A model generated the notes under the pieces. That model saw nothing but the letters and a program-made list of their open reading frames with translations, searched no databases and was not told where the DNA came from. A program made the translations under genes and the position numbers. Of a stretch of DNA of 64,000 bases, positions 42,200-50,637 are shown in pieces (position 1 is the first letter of the stretch; every line of letters begins with the position of its first letter). The DNA is taken from assembly GCF_028473745.1 (NCBI RefSeq), contig NZ_CP101137.1, positions 1,922,001 through 1,986,000 of the forward strand, read 5' to 3'. The DNA comes from Streptomyces sp. M92. Its GTDB lineage: Bacteria > Actinomycetota > Actinomycetes > Streptomycetales > Streptomycetaceae.

Positions 42200-42440
42200 C
42201 GGTCAGCCGTTCGCGAGGCCTCTGGGTCGTACGCGCCCGTGGGGGCCCGGGTCGGGTGCGTGGCGTCGTGCCGTGGCGGTGGACGGTTGTCGATGGCACG
42301 CGCGGGCGGATCAGGTTCACTCGCACGCCCGGCAGCGGGGTGTGGCAGTGGGTCCGGCCCCCGGTCCAGGTCGTCGACCGGCGCCCGGCGGTGCCCGGCC
42401 GCTTCCGGGTGCTGCACACGGTCGGCTGACGGTCAGCCGT
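42059..42440. repeat. Duplicated 3' end of the binding-protein gene (230-bp offset)
   Basis: The last ~140 bases of the gene (42059-42199) recur at 42289-42429 with about 85-90% identity, together with the stop and the following palindrome (CGGCTGAC-G-GTCAGCCG at 42193-42209 and 42423-42439). The second copy still translates as an end with PGSGVWQW and PGRFRVLHTVG but has no start; it is a decayed gene tail. Confidence 0.9.
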
Positions 42441-42852
42441 TCGCGACGCCCTCCGGTCGGACAGGCCCCTGACGTCCGGCCCCGGACCAGCCGGCCGCGC
42501 ACCGGATCACCGGTCGCCAGGACCTCGTCGGTCGGCGCTCTGAGCTTGCCGCCTTCGAAACCGGGGTGGACGACTCGACGCCGTGCCCGACGACGTCCTC
42601 GGCGGACGGGCCCCGCACGGCCCGTCGGGCCGGGGCGCAGCGCGTGGCCTTCTGTTCGCCGTGCCGAAGCCGGACCGCCCCCGGGACGAAACGGCGAACA
42701 GCGCACACGGCACCGCGGCGTTGCCGACAGGACCGCCCGTCACCGCGAGGTCCCTTCACGAGGCCCGGTCCCCGCCGTCGCGCACCGGCCGGCCACGGCG
42801 ACTCGGCCGACGCGGGACGGCACGACGGGCGGGGGCCGGGCCCCCGCCCCGC
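42441..42852. other. Intergenic DNA without a supported gene
   Basis: I see no gene here. A long inverted repeat (CTGTTCGCCGT at 42652-42662 with its complement at 42691-42701) and a terminator-like hairpin (42827-42849) are the only structures. Open frames across it lack ribosome sites and known motifs. Confidence 0.4.
42827..42849 (-). terminator. Terminator after the cation antiporter gene
   Basis: A perfect 10-bp GC stem (42827-42836 with 42840-42849) with a 3-nt loop, 3 bases past the antiporter stop. Confidence 0.75.
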
Positions 42853-44097
42853 TCACCACGCCTCCGAGTCGTCCGCCGTCCCCCACGCGGGCCGGGACGG
42901 GCGGCGCTCGCCCGGTCCCGCCCCGCCGCGCGCCGTCCGGGCCCGCGCCCGCGCCGCCAGCAGCGGGAGGACCAGCACGGAGATCATCGCGGCGCCGACC
43001 AGGGCCGCCGCCCGGTCGCTGCCCAGCAGCTCCTGGTCCACACCGATGGTCGTGATCGCCACGACGAGGGGCAGGCACGTCGAGGCGAACAGGGCCAGCG
43101 CCGTCCGGTCGGCGCCGTGCAGGTCCTTCGGGGCGAGGAGGTACACGGGCCCGCCGCGCACCAGGACGAACAGCACCAGGAAGGCCGGCACCAGCAGCAG
43201 GGCGACCGGGTCGTGCAGCAGGGCGTCGAGGTCGAACTCGATACCGGTGACCACGTAGAACAGCGGCACCAGGAACCCGAACCCCATCGCCTCCACCTTG
43301 CCGAGGACCTCGTCGCCGGCCTCCGGCACGGCCCGCCGCAGCACGAGCCGGGTCAGCACCCCGGCGGCGAAGGCGCCCAGCAGCACGTCCAGGCCGAACA
43401 CCTCGGCGAGACCCAGCATGCAGGCCAGCAGCAGCATGACGAACCGGACCGCGAACTGCCCGCTGCTGTGCAGGGTCCGCTCGGTCAGCTCACCGAACCA
43501 CCGGGGCCGCGGACGCAGCGCCCAGAACACGGCGCCGGCGGTGACCACCCCGAACGCGACGAGCAGGGCCGCCGACTCGGCCGGCCGGCGCCCGCTGAGC
43601 AGCAGCGCCATCGCCACGACGGGGCCGAACTCACCGACCGCGCCGAACGCCGAAACCACCGTCCCGAAGCGGCCCCGCAGCTCCCCGCGGTCCCGCAGCA
43701 TCGGCAGTACGGTCCCCAGCGCCGTACTGGTCAGGGCGGTCCCGACGACGAACGCCTCGAACACCTCGCCGCCGCTGAACAGGAAGCCCGCACCGATGCC
43801 GAGCAGGAGCGAGACCGGCCACGCCCACAGCGCCCGGCGCAGGGTGTCGCCCCGGACCGCGGCGAACTCGATCTCGTAGCCGGCCAGGAAGATCAGCATC
43901 GACAGCCCGAGGTCGGCGAGCGTGTCGACGACCTCGCCGGGACGCGCCCAGCCCAGCACCTGCGGACCGATGACGATACCGAGGGCGATCTCGAAGATGA
44001 CCAGGGGAACGCGGACCCGGCGCCCCGCGAGGTGCACGAGCAGGGGAGCCAGGACGGCGGCCGCCATGATCAGGATCAGGGTGCCGGGGTGGGTCAT
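42853..44097 (-). CDS. Cation:proton antiporter (CPA2/KefB-type)
   Basis: A 414-residue membrane protein with 11-12 hydrophobic helices. Start THPGTLILIMAAAVLAPLLVH and the segment VPLVIFEIALGIVIGPQVLGW are typical of the CPA2 (KefB/NapA) family, which exchange Na+ or K+ for protons to keep pH and salt balance. The ion-path motif region (GLSMLIFLAGYEIEF) is intact. No C-terminal TrkA-N domain, only an Arg/Gly-rich tail. ATG 44097 follows AGAAGGA. Transcribed away from the NfeD gene. Confidence 0.92.
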   Translation of the reverse strand: MTHPGTLILIMAAAVLAPLLVHLAGRRVRVPLVIFEIALGIVIGPQVLGWARPGEVVDTLADLGLSMLIFLAGYEIEFAAVRGDTLRRALWAWPVSLLLGIGAGFLFSGGEVFEAFVVGTALTSTALGTVLPMLRDRGELRGRFGTVVSAFGAVGEFGPVVAMALLLSGRRPAESAALLVAFGVVTAGAVFWALRPRPRWFGELTERTLHSSGQFAVRFVMLLLACMLGLAEVFGLDVLLGAFAAGVLTRLVLRRAVPEAGDEVLGKVEAMGFGFLVPLFYVVTGIEFDLDALLHDPVALLLVPAFLVLFVLVRGGPVYLLAPKDLHGADRTALALFASTCLPLVVAITTIGVDQELLGSDRAAALVGAAMISVLVLPLLAARARARTARGGAGPGERRPSRPAWGTADDSEAW

Positions 44098-44271
44098 CGG
44101 CGTCCTTCTGGCAGGCGGCGAGCGCGGGCCGTGCTCGCACCCGGCCGCTGCCACTCTGACCCGACGGCCCGCGCCGGACCACCCGGGGTACGCCGGCGGA
44201 GCGAAGACCCTGTCTGCCCGGCGTTCCGGAAGGTACTTTGGTGGGGAAGGCCCCATAAGGAGGGCGATTCG

Positions 44272-44709
44272 ATGCCGTGGTTCGTATGGCTGCTCGCCGC
44301 CGCGGCGCTGGGTGCCGCGGAGTTCTTCACCCTGACGCTGGTCCTCGGTCTGCTGGCCGGTGCCGCGCTGGTCGCCGCCGTGGTCGCCGGTGTGGGCGTC
44401 GGTCTGCTCGGGCAACTGGTGGCGCTCGCCGTGGCGGCGGTGGCGGGCCTCGTCCTGGTGCGTCCCGTCGCGCTGCGGCAGATGGCGCGGCAACCCCTCA
44501 CCCGCGAGGGCAGCGACGCGCTGATAGGCAAGCGGGCCGAGGTCGTACGGGAGGTCACCGCGACCCACGGCCTGATCAAGCTCTCCGGCGAGGAATGGTC
44601 CGCCCGAGCCCTCGACGAGAGCCTGGTGATCCCGGTGGGCGCGCTGGTGGACGTGATGGAGATCGAAGGCGCCACGGCAGTGGTCTACCCCCGCGAACTC
44701 CTGCCGTGA
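44272..44709 (+). CDS. NfeD-like membrane protein
   Basis: A 145-residue protein: two to three membrane helices (WLLAAAALGAAEFFTLTLVLG; LAGAALVAAVVAGVGVGLL; LVALAVAAVAGLVLVRP) and a C-terminal OB-fold (NALIGKRAEVV-type: DALIGKRAEVVREVTATHG, KLSGEEWSARALDE). NfeD proteins work with SPFH/stomatin proteins in membrane microdomains; the next gene is such a protein. ATG 44272 follows AAGGAGGG. Confidence 0.92.
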   Translation: MPWFVWLLAAAALGAAEFFTLTLVLGLLAGAALVAAVVAGVGVGLLGQLVALAVAAVAGLVLVRPVALRQMARQPLTREGSDALIGKRAEVVREVTATHGLIKLSGEEWSARALDESLVIPVGALVDVMEIEGATAVVYPRELLP

Positions 44710-44775
44710 GGCCATGACCGTGAACGGCTGAACGAACGGCTGAACGCCGAACCCACCGCAAGCAATGGAGGCACT

Positions 44776-45918
44776 GTGGACCCAGTTGTCATCCCCATCC
44801 TCTTGGCGGCCCTCGTCGTCGTCTTCCTCGTGGCCTCCACCGTGCGGATCGTCCCGCAGGCACGCCGCTACAACGTCGAGCGCTTCGGCCGCTACCGGCG
44901 GACGCTGCAGCCCGGACTGAACCTGGTCGTGCCGGTGGCGGACCGCATCAACACCAAGCTCGACGTGCGCGAGCAGGTCTATTCGTCCGACCCCCGGCCG
45001 GTGATCACCGAGGACAACCTCGTGGTGAACATCGACACGGTGCTCTACTACCAGATCACCGACCCGCGCGCGGCGGCCTACGAGGTCGCCGACTACCTCC
45101 AGGCGATCGACCAGCTCACCGTGACGACGCTGCGCAACGTCATCGGCAGCATGGATCTGGAGGAGACCCTGACCTCCCGCGAGGAGATCAACTCCCGGCT
45201 GCGCGCCGTCCTCGACGACGCCACCGGCAAGTGGGGCATCCGCGTCAACCGCGTCGAGATCAAGGCCATCGACCCGCCGCACACCATCAAGGAGGCGATG
45301 GAGAAGCAGATGCGGGCCGAACGCGACAAGCGCGCGGCGATCCTGCACGCCGAAGGCGAGCGGCAGGCCAAGATCCTCACCGCCGAGGGCACACGGCAGA
45401 AGGACATCCTGGAGGCACAGGGCACGCAGCAGGCCATGATCCTGCGGGCGGACGGCGAGGCCAAGGCGGTGGAGCTGGTCTTCCAGGCCGTCCACCGCAA
45501 CAACGCCGACCCGAAGGTGCTGGCCTACAAGTACCTGGAGACGCTCCCGCACCTGGCGAGCAGCGACAACAACACGTTCTGGGTGATCCCGGGCGAGCTG
45601 ACCGAGGCGGTCCGCACCGTCACCCACGCCTTCGGCGACCAGTCGGCGTCGGGCGGCCCCGCGAAGCCGGTGCCGGCGGAGGAGGAGGCCACCGCCGACG
45701 CCACGGACTCGGCCGACGCCACCGGCGCGGCGGCCGGAACGGGAACCCCCGAGCTCGGCCCGGCGGGCCGGTCGGTCTCCCTCGACGCCGCCACGGCCGC
45801 CGACGAGGCCGGGAAGCAGGCCGCCGCCGCGGTCGACGACGCCAGGGCGGAAGCGGAGGCCGCACAGTCCACGCAGGTGCCCCGCCGGGGACGGACGTCC
45901 GGCGACCGAGCGACGTAG
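44776..45918 (+). CDS. SPFH/band-7 (stomatin-like) protein
   Basis: A 380-residue membrane-anchored protein. One N-terminal helix (VIPILLAALVVVFLVASTVRIV in pieces) is followed by the band-7 domain (RRYNVERFGRYRRTLQPGLN, VREQVYSSDPRPVITEDNL, WGIRVNRVEIKAIDPP) and a coiled coil (MEKQMRAERDKRAAILHAEG; the repeated AEG/ADGEAKA pattern). An Ala/Thr/Asp-rich tail of ~90 residues follows. These proteins assemble into rings or rafts in the membrane. GTG 44776 follows GGAGG. It forms a pair with NfeD. Confidence 0.94.
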   Translation: MDPVVIPILLAALVVVFLVASTVRIVPQARRYNVERFGRYRRTLQPGLNLVVPVADRINTKLDVREQVYSSDPRPVITEDNLVVNIDTVLYYQITDPRAAAYEVADYLQAIDQLTVTTLRNVIGSMDLEETLTSREEINSRLRAVLDDATGKWGIRVNRVEIKAIDPPHTIKEAMEKQMRAERDKRAAILHAEGERQAKILTAEGTRQKDILEAQGTQQAMILRADGEAKAVELVFQAVHRNNADPKVLAYKYLETLPHLASSDNNTFWVIPGELTEAVRTVTHAFGDQSASGGPAKPVPAEEEATADATDSADATGAAAGTGTPELGPAGRSVSLDAATAADEAGKQAAAAVDDARAEAEAAQSTQVPRRGRTSGDRAT

Positions 45919-45958
45919 CAGCGACGTGGAGAGGTAGTGACGTAACGACGTAGTGACG

Positions 45959-46645
45959 TCAGGCGGCGTCGGCCGCCGACGCCAGTACCCGGGCCAGCCC
46001 GACCGGCCGGGAGACCATCGGCCAGTGGCCCGAGTCGATGTCGGCGAAGCCGACGTGCTCGGCGCGGGCCAGTTCCGGGACGTCACCGGCGTCGATCCAC
46101 GCCTTCGCCTGGGCAGCTGTGAACTCCGGGCACACGAGCACGACGGGGACACCGAACCTGCGCTCGTCCGTCAGCCGCACCACCCCTCTGGTCACCCCGG
46201 CGGGCACCGGAATCGCGGCCGCCGCCAGCCGCTGCCGGGCCGTGTCGTCCAGGTCCGCGGCGTCCGCCCCCTGGAAGGGGGCCCAGCCGGGGAAGGGCAC
46301 GACGCCGTCGCGCACCTCGAAGAAGTCGGCGTAGGGCTGACCGTCCACGGCAGGGACACCGCCGATCAGGGCGACCCCGGCCACCTTCCCGGGCCGCCGG
46401 TCGGCGGCCAGCCAGGCCAGCGTGCAGGCGGCCGAGTGCCCCACCACCAAGGGCCTGCCCGGCGCCGAGTCCACCGCGTCGAGCACCGTCGCCAGCTGGT
46501 CGTCCAGCGTGGCGGACGCGTCACCCACCCCCTGGCCCGGCAGGGTGAGCGGCACCGGCCGGTGGCCGAGCGCCTCCAGCGCGGGCACGACGCGGTCCCA
46601 GGCGGAGCCGTCCAGCCAGAGGCCGCCGATGAGCAGAATGTCCAT
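45959..46645 (-). CDS. Alpha/beta hydrolase
   Basis: A 228-residue cytoplasmic enzyme of the alpha/beta-hydrolase fold. The start MDILLIGGLWLDGSAWDRVV carries the oxyanion-side glycines, the nucleophile elbow is GHSAACTLAWLA (Ser near 69), and the late DSGHWPMVSRP gives the His. Substrate is unknown (esterase or similar). ATG 46645 lies 95 bases from the divergent WYL regulator, which probably controls it. Confidence 0.9.
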   Translation of the reverse strand: MDILLIGGLWLDGSAWDRVVPALEALGHRPVPLTLPGQGVGDASATLDDQLATVLDAVDSAPGRPLVVGHSAACTLAWLAADRRPGKVAGVALIGGVPAVDGQPYADFFEVRDGVVPFPGWAPFQGADAADLDDTARQRLAAAAIPVPAGVTRGVVRLTDERRFGVPVVLVCPEFTAAQAKAWIDAGDVPELARAEHVGFADIDSGHWPMVSRPVGLARVLASAADAA

Positions 46646-46740
46646 GATCAGTACTCCGTCTTCCTTCGTCGTCCACGGCGTCCAGGAGCCACCGTAGGAA
46701 GAGATCCGGACGATCCACTGCCGGTATTAACCTGGCTCCC

Positions 46741-47703
46741 GTGACCAACGAACTCAGCCCCACCGCACGGGCGTTGCGCACCCTGGACATCCTCCGGGCC
46801 CGCCCCGTCACGACGGCGGCGGAACTCGCCGAGCGGCTGGACGTCACGGAGCGCGCCGCGCGCCGGTACGTCGAGATCCTGCGGGAGGCCGGCATCCCCG
46901 TGGAGTCGGCCCGGGGACCGCACGGCGGCTACCGCCTCGGCCGCGGAACGCGGCTGCCCCCCGTGCACTTCACGCAGTCCGAGGCCCTCGGCCTCGTGAT
47001 GGCCGTACTCGGCGCCCAGCCGGCCGCGGACGACGCCGACGACCTGGTCGGCACCGCCCTGGGCAAGGTCGTCAAGGCGCTGCCGGAGACCGTCGGCCGG
47101 CAGGCGGCGAAGCTGCGCGAGTACGCGTCCGCCGCGCCGGACCCGTATGCCACCCGTCCCGACCCGGCCGTGGCCGGCGAGATCGTCGACGCCGTCGCGA
47201 CCCGGCGCCGGGTGTCGGTCACCTACCGCAGCGAGTCCGGCGACGAGTGGGAGGCGGAGCTGGACCCCTGGGCCCTCGTCGTCCGGCACGGGCACTGGTA
47301 CGTGCTGTGCCACTCCCACCGCGCGAACGCGATCCGCACCTACCGGGCCGACCGGGTCCGTACGGTCCGGCCGACCGGGCACGCCTTCGAGCCGCCGGAG
47401 GACCTGGACCCGGTGGCGGTGCTGGAGCGGAACCTGGGCCTCGGCTGGGCGTTCCCCACCCGCGTGGTGTTCGACGCCCCGCCGGACGAAGTGGCCCCCT
47501 GGGTCCGCCCGCCCATGGGCCGGCTCGAACCCCTGGGGGAAGGGTGCGTGCTGACCGGCAGCACCCGCAACCCGGCCATGTACGCCCAGGAATGGCTGGC
47601 GAGGATGCCGTTCGCCTTCCGCGTCCGGGGCGGGGAGGAACTGCGGTCCGCGGTCGCGGCACTCGGCGCACGCCTCGCCGCCGCGGCGGAGGACGACTGC
47701 TGA
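46741..47703 (+). CDS. WYL-domain HTH transcriptional regulator
   Basis: A 320-residue regulator. The N-terminal winged helix (residues 8-60; RALRTLDILRARPVTTAAEL, LDVTERAARRYVEILREAG) is followed by a GGYRLGRG wing and a WYL domain (VSVTYRSESGDEWEAELDPWALV, HWYVLCHSHRANAIRTYRADR, in pieces) that senses nucleic-acid-like or other ligands. A C-terminal extension ends at 320. GTG 46741 is close behind a TAACCT-like -10, so the mRNA may be leaderless. It is divergent from the alpha/beta hydrolase. Confidence 0.93.
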   Translation: MTNELSPTARALRTLDILRARPVTTAAELAERLDVTERAARRYVEILREAGIPVESARGPHGGYRLGRGTRLPPVHFTQSEALGLVMAVLGAQPAADDADDLVGTALGKVVKALPETVGRQAAKLREYASAAPDPYATRPDPAVAGEIVDAVATRRRVSVTYRSESGDEWEAELDPWALVVRHGHWYVLCHSHRANAIRTYRADRVRTVRPTGHAFEPPEDLDPVAVLERNLGLGWAFPTRVVFDAPPDEVAPWVRPPMGRLEPLGEGCVLTGSTRNPAMYAQEWLARMPFAFRVRGGEELRSAVAALGARLAAAAEDDC

Positions 47704-47872
47704 CCGGGGGGCGGTGTCCCGGTCGGAGGACCAATTCACCGGCGACCGGGTGACGACGAATTCTGGTTAAGATCGACCGGCTCCCGTCGCTGAGCCCTGT
47801 TCCCGTGGCCGGATTCCCGGGCGACGCTCGCGATTTCACCGGGAGCGCACTTCAATCACCCGGAGGTCCTCG

Positions 47873-48619
47873 ATGGCTGCCAACAACGTGCATTACGACG
47901 AGAAACTCGCCGGCGTCTACGACCAGATGTACCCGATAGAATTCGACACCTCCCTCGCGGTCGATTTCATCGCCGCCCTGGCCCCGGCGGGCGGCCGGGT
48001 CCTCGAACTCGGCGTGGGCAACGGACGGATCGCTCTGCCACTGGCGGCACGCGGCTTCCAGGTCCACGGAATCGACGCCTCGGAAGCCATGCTGGCGGTC
48101 CTGCGCAAGCGCGACGCGAGGAACGAGGTGGTCACGGAGACCGGTGACTTCACCGAGACGGGAACAGGTCTGACCTTCGACGTCGTGACGGTCGTTCTGA
48201 ACACCTTCTTCGTCGCGGTGACCAAGGAGCAGCAGCTCGGCTGCCTGCGGCTGGCGCGCGAACAGCTCGTTGCGAACGGAAAGTTCATCCTTGAAGCATT
48301 CGATCCCGCTCCCTACCACGCCATGGAGAAGCAGGACTTCTCGATGCGCCACCTCGCCGACGGCGCGGTCATGCTCGACACCCTCGCCGTCGACCGCGCG
48401 CACCAGTTGATGTACGGCACGCACACGATCGTCGACGGCGGCAGGCCGGAGACGAAGCACCATGTCCTGCGCTACGCCTTCCCGTTCGAGATCGACCTCC
48501 TCGCCGAGCTGGCGGGACTGCGCCTGGTGGACCGTTGGGAGGACTGGGAGCGCAACCCCTACACGGCCCGGAGTCCGCGTCACGTCTCCGTGTACGAACG
48601 GGCCGACGCCCCCGCGTGA
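47873..48619 (+). CDS. Class I SAM methyltransferase of the lanthipeptide cluster
   Basis: A 248-residue methyltransferase. Motif I VLELGVGNGRIALPLA (residues about 44-59), motif with GIDASEAMLAVLRKRD and a FDVVTVVLNTFFVAV strand are clear. The family includes small-molecule and peptide methyltransferases. In class V lanthipeptide clusters (lexapeptide) a similar enzyme dimethylates the peptide N-terminus, and this one heads the cluster; that assignment is inference. It uses more AT-ending codons than neighbours. ATG 47873 follows CGGAGG. Confidence 0.85.
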   Translation: MAANNVHYDEKLAGVYDQMYPIEFDTSLAVDFIAALAPAGGRVLELGVGNGRIALPLAARGFQVHGIDASEAMLAVLRKRDARNEVVTETGDFTETGTGLTFDVVTVVLNTFFVAVTKEQQLGCLRLAREQLVANGKFILEAFDPAPYHAMEKQDFSMRHLADGAVMLDTLAVDRAHQLMYGTHTIVDGGRPETKHHVLRYAFPFEIDLLAELAGLRLVDRWEDWERNPYTARSPRHVSVYERADAPA

Positions 48620-48774
48620 GCGGCGCCCGGCGGATCCCGGGCGGAGTTCCGGGCGGCACGCGTGGCAGGGTTCACTCGGCCGTTCCCGTATTGGGCCGTT
48701 ATCGCAGGTGGACGTCTGGTGAAGAACTGACTTAGGGTCACCGCAAAGTATGCAAACGGGGAGGTTGTTCAGTA

Positions 48775-49110
48775 GTGGGGATCCTGCTGACTGAGACCGC
48801 AGCCGCGCCGGCCGGGCCTGACCAGCTCGTCACCGACGCAGGCAGTGAGACCGCGATGTGCGGGTGCGAGGGGCCGCCCACCCTCAGTTTCGACACCTCG
48901 GGTGTGTCGAGACTGACCGGCAGAGAGCGCGAGGTGCTGCTGCTGGTGGCCGCCGCGTTGCCCAACGGCACGATCGCCCGCCGGCTCGGCATCGCCGAAC
49001 GCACGGTGAAGGCACACGTTTCCAGCATCGTCGAAAAGCTCCAAGTGGCGTCCCGGCTGGAGGCCGCGCTTCTGGTGCATCTGCACCACGAGCTGATCTG
49101 CCCGGAATAG
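48775..49110 (+). CDS. Short LuxR-type HTH regulator
   Basis: A 111-residue protein with a C-terminal LuxR/GerE helix-turn-helix (residues 46-105; GVSRLTGREREVLLLVAAAL, GTIARRLGIAERTVKAHVSSIVEKL, in pieces). The N-terminal 45 residues are not a receiver domain but hold a Cys pair (MCGCEG). It lies between the methyltransferase and the precursor, so it is the probable cluster activator. GTG 48775 has a weak AGG-type ribosome site. A hairpin (49123-49151) follows. Confidence 0.85.
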   Translation: MGILLTETAAAPAGPDQLVTDAGSETAMCGCEGPPTLSFDTSGVSRLTGREREVLLLVAAALPNGTIARRLGIAERTVKAHVSSIVEKLQVASRLEAALLVHLHHELICPE

Positions 49111-49122
49111 CGCCGGCCCGAC

Positions 49123-49151
49123 TGCCCTTTGGGTCACCTCCCCAAAGGGCA
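49123..49151 (+). terminator. Hairpin between luxR and the precursor gene
   Basis: A perfect 11-bp inverted repeat (49123-49133 with 49141-49151) with 7-nt loop, 13 bases past the LuxR stop. It may end that transcript, so that the precursor is expressed from its own promoter in the 148 bases that follow. Confidence 0.65.
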
Positions 49152-49299
49152 ATGGCCGGAACACTCGCCCGAGTTCCACAATGAGATGTCCTCGGCGACA
49201 CGGCGAATGAAGGGGCCACGAGCTCCCGGTTCGCCGATCGCCGATCGCTGCCGTTTTCTCGGCGGCGACTTCCATGTGAACACTCTAGGAGAGTGCGGA

Positions 49300-49476
49300 A
49301 TGCAGAACGACATCGAAATCATGGAGCTCGTCGGTGGTTTCGAGGCCTACACCGAGGCGGCGGAGCTGAACATGGAGGCTTCCGTTCAGGCCCCGGCCGC
49401 CACCCCGACCGCCACCATCGTCTACACGAAGTTCTCCGTCGCGAGCGTCACGCTCACCGCGAAGAAGGGCTGCTGA
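49300..49476 (+). CDS. Lanthipeptide precursor peptide (class V type)
   Basis: A 58-residue peptide: acidic leader (MQNDIEIMELVGGFEAYTEA then AELNMEASVQAP) and a Thr/Ser-rich core of about 26 residues with one Cys as the last residue. Core Ser/Thr are at 35, 37, 39, 43, 46, 49, 51 and 53; Cys is 58. T53-x4-C58 matches the T/S-x4-C spacing of AviMeCys rings. The leader has an EL-type helix suited for kinase/lyase recognition. ATG 49300 follows GGAGAG. The frame extends further upstream without a ribosome site. It is surrounded by class V modification genes. Confidence 0.88.
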   Translation: MQNDIEIMELVGGFEAYTEAAELNMEASVQAPAATPTATIVYTKFSVASVTLTAKKGC

Positions 49477-49493
49477 CCCAGCGGTCGCACCAT

Positions 49494-49530
49494 GACGGTC
49501 CTGGACGCGGCCAGTGCGTCCAGGACCGTC
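49494..49530 (+). terminator. Strong hairpin (leaky terminator?) after the precursor
   Basis: A perfect 15-bp inverted repeat (49494-49508 with 49516-49530), loop 7 nt, 17 bases after the precursor stop. In RiPP clusters such structures let more precursor mRNA than enzyme mRNA accumulate. Confidence 0.8.
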
Positions 49531-49660
49531 TGCGCGGGCCCTCGGAGATCCGGGGACCTCTCGTGCCGGACCCTTCTCCCATTGTGCGCCAGGCAGCCGT
49601 CCGAGTGACCTTCGGGCCGCCCCGCACCGGTCTCACCCACGAACCACCGGAGCCTCAGCG

Positions 49661-50626
49661 ATGAGCCGTCACGTTTCCGTCCTTCTGCCGTTCGTCCCCG
49701 TCCGGGCGGAACAGGCGGCGCCCTTCGGGGCGTTCGTCCAGTGGCGCGGCGCGCGCGCCCTCTGGCAGGGGCAGGGCTCATCCGTCGAGCAGCACCAGAT
49801 CTTCAGCCAGCTCAGCGGCATGGGCATGCGTGTGCCCTTCGGCATCGGCGTCTCACTGATGCCGCTCCGCCATCCGCTGCTCGCCGCGCTGGAGGCCCGT
49901 ACCGTCGCCGCCTCCTCCGGGCACCCGGTCGTCGCGGGGTTCGGCCCCGGCGCCCGCTCCTTCCAGGCCGCGGCCCTGGGCGAGCCCTACGCCAGTCCGC
50001 TCACCGCCTCCCGCGAGTACCTCACCCTGGTCCGCGCCCTGCTCCGGGGCGGTGAAGTCGACCAGCGGGGCACCTACTTCTCGTACGCCGGAACCCTGCC
50101 GCGGTTGCCCGCGCCGGACGTGGAGATCGGCCTCGGCGTGCTGCGGCCGGGCATGGCCCGGCTCGCCGGTGAGACCGCCGACGTGGCCATCACCTGGCTG
50201 ACACCGCCCGGATACGTGCGGGACGTGCTGATACCCGCTCTGCGCGACGGCGCCGAGGCCGCGGGCCGTCCCGTGCCCCGCGTCGTCGCCTTCGTGCCCA
50301 CCGCCGCGGCGGCCGACGGCCGCGACCTGGTGGCCGCCCTCGCCCAGGGGAGTTCCGGTCACTTCCAGGGACCGCACTACCGGGACATGCTCCAGCGCGC
50401 GGGCGTGCGGGTGCGCGACGCCGACCACGACGGCATCGCCCGGGGCCTGCTGCGCACCGGCGGCATGCTCGCCGGGGACGCCGACGAGATCGGCGCGGGC
50501 GTGGCCGCCTACCACGAGGCAGGCGTCGACGAGGTCGTCCTCAACTGCGCCGGTGTCGCCCTGCGGTGGGGGCCCCGGGCGGTCCTGACCGACCTGGACC
50601 TGCTGTTCCGCGGCAACGCCTGGTGA
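49661..50626 (+). CDS. LLM-class F420-dependent oxidoreductase (RiPP reductase)
   Basis: A 321-residue TIM-barrel enzyme of the luciferase-like monooxygenase superfamily, F420/FMN-binding. MSRHVSVLLPFVPVR, VAASSGHPVVAGFGPGARSFQAAALGEP (in pieces) and the late VDEVVLNCAGVAL are typical. In lexapeptide-type clusters a homologue (LxmJ) reduces dehydroalanine to D-alanine in the peptide. I assign the same role by context. ATG 49661 follows GGAG. The stop overlaps a GTG of the next frame; the next gene more likely starts at 50638. Confidence 0.88.
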   Translation: MSRHVSVLLPFVPVRAEQAAPFGAFVQWRGARALWQGQGSSVEQHQIFSQLSGMGMRVPFGIGVSLMPLRHPLLAALEARTVAASSGHPVVAGFGPGARSFQAAALGEPYASPLTASREYLTLVRALLRGGEVDQRGTYFSYAGTLPRLPAPDVEIGLGVLRPGMARLAGETADVAITWLTPPGYVRDVLIPALRDGAEAAGRPVPRVVAFVPTAAAADGRDLVAALAQGSSGHFQGPHYRDMLQRAGVRVRDADHDGIARGLLRTGGMLAGDADEIGAGVAAYHEAGVDEVVLNCAGVALRWGPRAVLTDLDLLFRGNAW

Positions 50627-50637
50627 CGGAGCCGGCC

